Below the pieces are notes generated by a model. The model saw nothing but the letters and a program-made list of their open reading frames with translations. It was not told the DNA's origin and ran no database searches. From Streptomyces lilacinus (GTDB taxonomy: Bacteria; Actinomycetota; Actinomycetes; Streptomycetales; Streptomycetaceae), in assembly GCA_000715685.1 (NCBI GenBank), contig KL569416.1, positions 45,323 to 52,326 on the forward strand: DNA of 7,004 nucleotides, read 5' to 3'. This document shows, in pieces, positions 5,004 to 7,004 of this stretch. A program made the position numbers and the translations under genes. Numbering within the stretch: the first letter of the stretch is position 1; each line of letters begins with the position of its first letter.

Positions 5004-5575
5004 TCAAACGGCCGGTTCGTCGTGCACGACGTCGCCGAGATCGTCGCGTACGACGTCGCCGCCGACGGCGGTCAACACCACCGGCATGGCCGGGATGCCG
5101 TGTGGGTCGGCGGTCAGCAGATCACCGGCGAGCACACACAGATCGGCGACCTTGCCCACCTCCAACGTGCCCTTCCAGCCCTCGGCGAAGTCCTGCAACG
5201 CCGCATCCGAGGTAGAGGTACGCCAGACCTCGGCGAGCCGGATGTGCTGCTCGGGCCCACTGACGCGACCGCTGGCCCTGGACTCGGCGACATCATCGTC
5301 GAGACACTCTGCCGCCAGTCCGGCAGAGGGACGGGGGCGCCCGAGCCACTGGTGACCATCACGGCCGGCATCGATCGCGTCCCGCCAGGGCCACTCCTAC
5401 GCAGCCCGCTGCGCACCGACGAATTCTTCTTCGAGGTCGGCAACGGTCCTGCGCGCGGCGAGGAAGCCTCCGTGGATGAGCGCAGTGCCGGGCATCGGCC
5501 CGAGGCCGCTTCGCGGCGGCCGCGGCGAACGCGTCGACGACGGTGTCGATGGCCCGATCGCCCTTCCCGGCACCA
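5004..5575 (-). pseudogene. Decayed amidohydrolase (YtcJ-like) C-terminal remnant
   Basis: Pieces of a metal-dependent amidohydrolase appear in order on the minus strand. GDRAIDTVVDAFAAAAAKRP is near 5565-5500. ALIHGGFLAARRTVADLEEE, then FVGAQRAA and a TAG stop (5399-5397), follows in another frame. EWPWRDAIDAG continues in that frame. PAVMVTSGSGAPVPLPDWRQ, then SVSTMM, is in a shifted frame. Then, back in the earlier frame, come ASGRVSGPEQHIRLAEV, QDFAEGWKGTLEVGKVADL and GDLLTADPHGIPAMPVVLTA, ending at TGA 5006-5004. The KG-x-L/I-E-x-GK-x-ADL-x-VL block is the typical C-terminus of this family. The N-terminal metal-binding half is absent. An in-frame stop and at least three frame changes show it is not functional. 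The open 64-codon piece with a TTG start at 5198 is only part of this remnant. Its stop lies 33 bases before the LuxR ATG. Confidence 0.75.
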
Positions 5576-5768
5576 CCCGGATCAGGCTGCCCTCAGCTCC
5601 ACCGCCCTGCTGCGACAGGGGCGGAGGCGAAGGTCTCCCACCTCCGCTCGAACCAACAGCGCCTCACGGCGCAAACTCCGCGTCCGACAGATCACCGCGT
5701 TCTCCCCGCCCCGTACCGGGAAGAACGAGCAGATCAAACGACGCTTACATGATCGGCCGGACAGCTCC
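5576..5768. other. Stretch with no recognisable gene
   Basis: I find no supported gene between the amidohydrolase remnant and the inverted repeat. A 7-bp inverted repeat (GCGGAGG 5621-5627, CCTCCGC 5641-5647) could form a weak hairpin. A minus-strand frame containing GDLSDAEF vaguely recalls transposase N-termini but stops two codons later. Confidence 0.4.
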
Positions 5769-5859
5769 GGGGCTCGGGGAACTGCGAGGCCGACCCGTGG
5801 ATGGCCGAACACGCGCGTAAGGCCGATCACGGGGTTGGCGTCGCAGTTCCCCGAGCCCC
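5769..5859. repeat. Two inverted copies of a GC-rich intergenic repeat; long hairpin
   Basis: GGGGCTCGGGGAACTGCGA (5769-5787) is matched by its exact 19-base reverse complement at 5841-5859. Complementarity continues imperfectly inward (GGCCGACCCGTG against CACGGGGTTGGC), so nearly the whole 91 bases can fold into one long hairpin. The arm closely resembles a GGGGCGCGGGGAACTGCG element that I recall as widespread between genes in Streptomyces, often after stop codons. An additional 9-base inverted pair, TGATCGGCC (5750-5758) and GGCCGATCA (5821-5829), offers an alternative fold. It probably terminates transcription of the hydrolase gene, whose last codons lie in the right arm. Confidence 0.75.
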
Positions 5860-6987
5860 TGATGATGAGACCGTGCCGTAGGCCCGGAGGGTGTCGGCCG
5901 GGTCGCCGGGGCGGCCTCGCAGGGTGGCGTCCAGAAAGGCGAGGGTGGCCGCGGCGACGACGCGCGGGCTCTTGGTGCGGCCCAGGGCGCCGACGATCGA
6001 GGGTACCGGCGGCAGGTAAAGCGGGCCGTCCATGAAGGTGAGGTGCCCGGCGCCGGGGATGGTGAGCCGGTAACTCCTCGCGGTGCTGTGCTCGAGGGCC
6101 TCGGTGAGCCGGGGCAGGTAGCGCGGGTCGGTGCCGGCGGTGATCTCCTGGGTGAGCGCGAGCGCCGGCTGCTCGAGGGCGGGCGCGGTGGGGCCGTGGG
6201 CGTAGCCGTCCAGGTCGACGACGGCGTCGAACCGGCGGTCCTGCCGGGCCGCCTGCAGGGCGGCGGCTCCGCCCAGGGAGTGGCCGGCCACCGCGGCGCG
6301 GCCGGTGTCCAGGCGTCCGGCCAGCGGGTCGGCGGTCTCACCGCGGTCCAGTCGCTCCAGCTGGGTGAGGACGAATCCGAGGTCGGCGGCCCGGACGGCG
6401 GTCCAGCCGGCGGCCAGCTCCTCGTCCCTGTCGCGGTCCCCGGAGGAGGCGGTGGTGGCGCGGATCGTGCGGCCGTCGGCGAGGACGACGACGGCGGAGT
6501 CGTACGGGTGGTCGAGGGCGGCGACCAGGTAGCCGTGGCTGGCCAGCTCCTCCGCCCAGGCGGTGTTCTGGGACCGCACCCCGCCCGACCCCGGGGAGAA
6601 CAGGACGACCGGGAACCGCTCTCCCCCTCCGGCCACCGGAGCGTCGACGACCGCGCGGCTGCGGGCCCTCGGGACGCCGTCGATCAGGAAACCGGGCAGG
6701 CCGACCCCGCCGGCGAGGGCCTCGGAGACGGTCCGCGCCTCGCCCTCCGTGCGTCCCAGGTACTGGGCCCGAGGGACGCCCGCAGGGCTCTTCTGCGCCG
6801 GGTACCAGAGCTGGACCACGACCGTGCGCCGGCCGTCCGGATCGGCGGTGAAGCCCTCGGGGCGGAACGGGTCGGTCCACTGCACCACCCGGGTGCCGAC
6901 CGCGAAGTCACCCGTCGGCTCGGGGAAGACGGGCACGGGGAAGGCCCAGGCAGCAACCGGGCCGGTGGCGATCAGGCCGGCGCAGGC
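5827..6987 (-). CDS. Alpha/beta hydrolase, PAF-acetylhydrolase-like, 5' end missing
   Basis: The frame covers 386 codons of real sequence, stopping at TGA 5829-5827. The N-terminus is cut at 6987 by adapter, so the start, and any signal or membrane segment, is unknown. Counting from the first real residue, the parts in order are: beta strands with VVVQLWYPA (56-64); the oxyanion region FPVVLFSPGSGG (125-136); the nucleophile elbow GHSLGG with Ser237; VVDLDGY with Asp260; and GAGHLTFMD with His315. This is a complete Ser-Asp-His arrangement as in the bacterial relatives of platelet-activating-factor acetylhydrolase and cutinase-like esterases. It probably hydrolyses an ester or phospholipid acyl group, perhaps outside the cytoplasm. 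The last residues (about GARGTATPTP) are encoded by the inverted repeat, so the native C-terminus may have ended near AYGTVSSS. The five residues MYKRQ that would precede it derive from adapter. Confidence 0.88.
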   Translation of the reverse strand, partial: ACAGLIATGPVAAWAFPVPVFPEPTGDFAVGTRVVQWTDPFRPEGFTADPDGRRTVVVQLWYPAQKSPAGVPRAQYLGRTEGEARTVSEALAGGVGLPGFLIDGVPRARSRAVVDAPVAGGGERFPVVLFSPGSGGVRSQNTAWAEELASHGYLVAALDHPYDSAVVVLADGRTIRATTASSGDRDRDEELAAGWTAVRAADLGFVLTQLERLDRGETADPLAGRLDTGRAAVAGHSLGGAAALQAARQDRRFDAVVDLDGYAHGPTAPALEQPALALTQEITAGTDPRYLPRLTEALEHSTARSYRLTIPGAGHLTFMDGPLYLPPVPSIVGALGRTKSPRVVAAATLAFLDATLRGRPGDPADTLRAYGTVSSSGARGTATPTP

Positions 6988-7004
6988 CTGTCTCTTATAC
7001 ACAT
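6988..7004. other. Nextera transposase mosaic-end adapter (contaminant)
   Basis: The last 17 bases are CTGTCTCTTATACACAT, the first 17 of the 19-base Tn5 mosaic end used in Nextera libraries. Read on the minus strand from a GTG they give the peptide MYKRQ, a familiar artefact at the start of predicted proteins. The true contig therefore ends at about 6987. This is library-derived and not a transposon insertion. Confidence 0.97.

Noticed and set aside
5004..5198. Independent 64-residue gene with TTG start
   Set aside because: Homology continues upstream of the TTG in the same frame, so it is the tail of the amidohydrolase remnant.
3802..5355. Plus-strand open frame of 517 codons
   Set aside because: Antisense shadow of the LuxR-type gene and the amidohydrolase remnant.
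5660..5745. Possible transposase start (GDLSDAEF on the minus strand)
   Set aside because: Stops two codons after the motif, and no further transposase blocks, terminal repeats or target duplication were found.
5022..6035. Plus-strand open frame of 337 codons
   Set aside because: Covers a pseudogene, an inverted repeat and antisense hydrolase sequence; Arg/Pro-rich with no motif.

Overview
The window is very GC-rich, with G or C at most third codon positions, GTG/TTG/ATG starts, GGAGG-type ribosome sites and protein families common in Streptomyces and relatives. It is most likely a chromosomal-arm, plasmid or other accessory segment of a streptomycete. It ends in 17 bases of Nextera transposase adapter (6988-7004), so the right edge is a contig end with untrimmed adapter, not biology.

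Almost all coding is on the minus strand. From left to right: (1) 1-1382, a large 3'-truncated gene with an N-terminal region resembling SUKH (SMI1/KNR4)-like proteins and a helical-repeat-like C-terminal part; (2) 1502-1657, a divergent plus-strand gene for a 51-residue single-pass membrane protein with an excellent ribosome site; (3) about 1663-1945, an ArsR-type regulator remnant broken by a one-base insertion; (4) 1946-2683, mostly non-coding or decayed DNA with a 24-bp tandem duplication, a G-rich microsatellite and a frameshifted minus-strand gene remnant; (5) 2684-3049, a secreted, four-cysteine small protein; (6) 3050-3480, a leader with a 26-bp perfect palindrome whose half-sites match the SoxR-box half-site, a decayed short toxin-like gene and a strong hairpin; (7) about 3641-3775, a second copy of the remnant in (4); (8) 3934-4971, an apparently intact LuxR-type regulator with an N-terminal GAF-like region; (9) 5004-5575, a decayed amidohydrolase with shifted frames and an in-frame stop; (10) 5769-5859, two inverted copies of a GC-rich intergenic repeat that overlap the end of (11) 5827-6987, an alpha/beta hydrolase related to platelet-activating-factor acetylhydrolase, with complete Ser-Asp-His residues but an N-terminus cut off by the adapter.

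The main theme is gene decay. At least five remnants (an ArsR regulator, a toxin-like protein, an amidohydrolase and two copies of an unnamed protein) lie between four or five apparently intact genes. I see no convincing operon and no clear new multi-gene system. The most curious elements are the SoxR-like palindrome with a shortened centre, the duplicated remnant family, and the inverted repeat that supplies the C-terminus and stop codon of the hydrolase. Family names are from memory of conserved motifs; no search was run.
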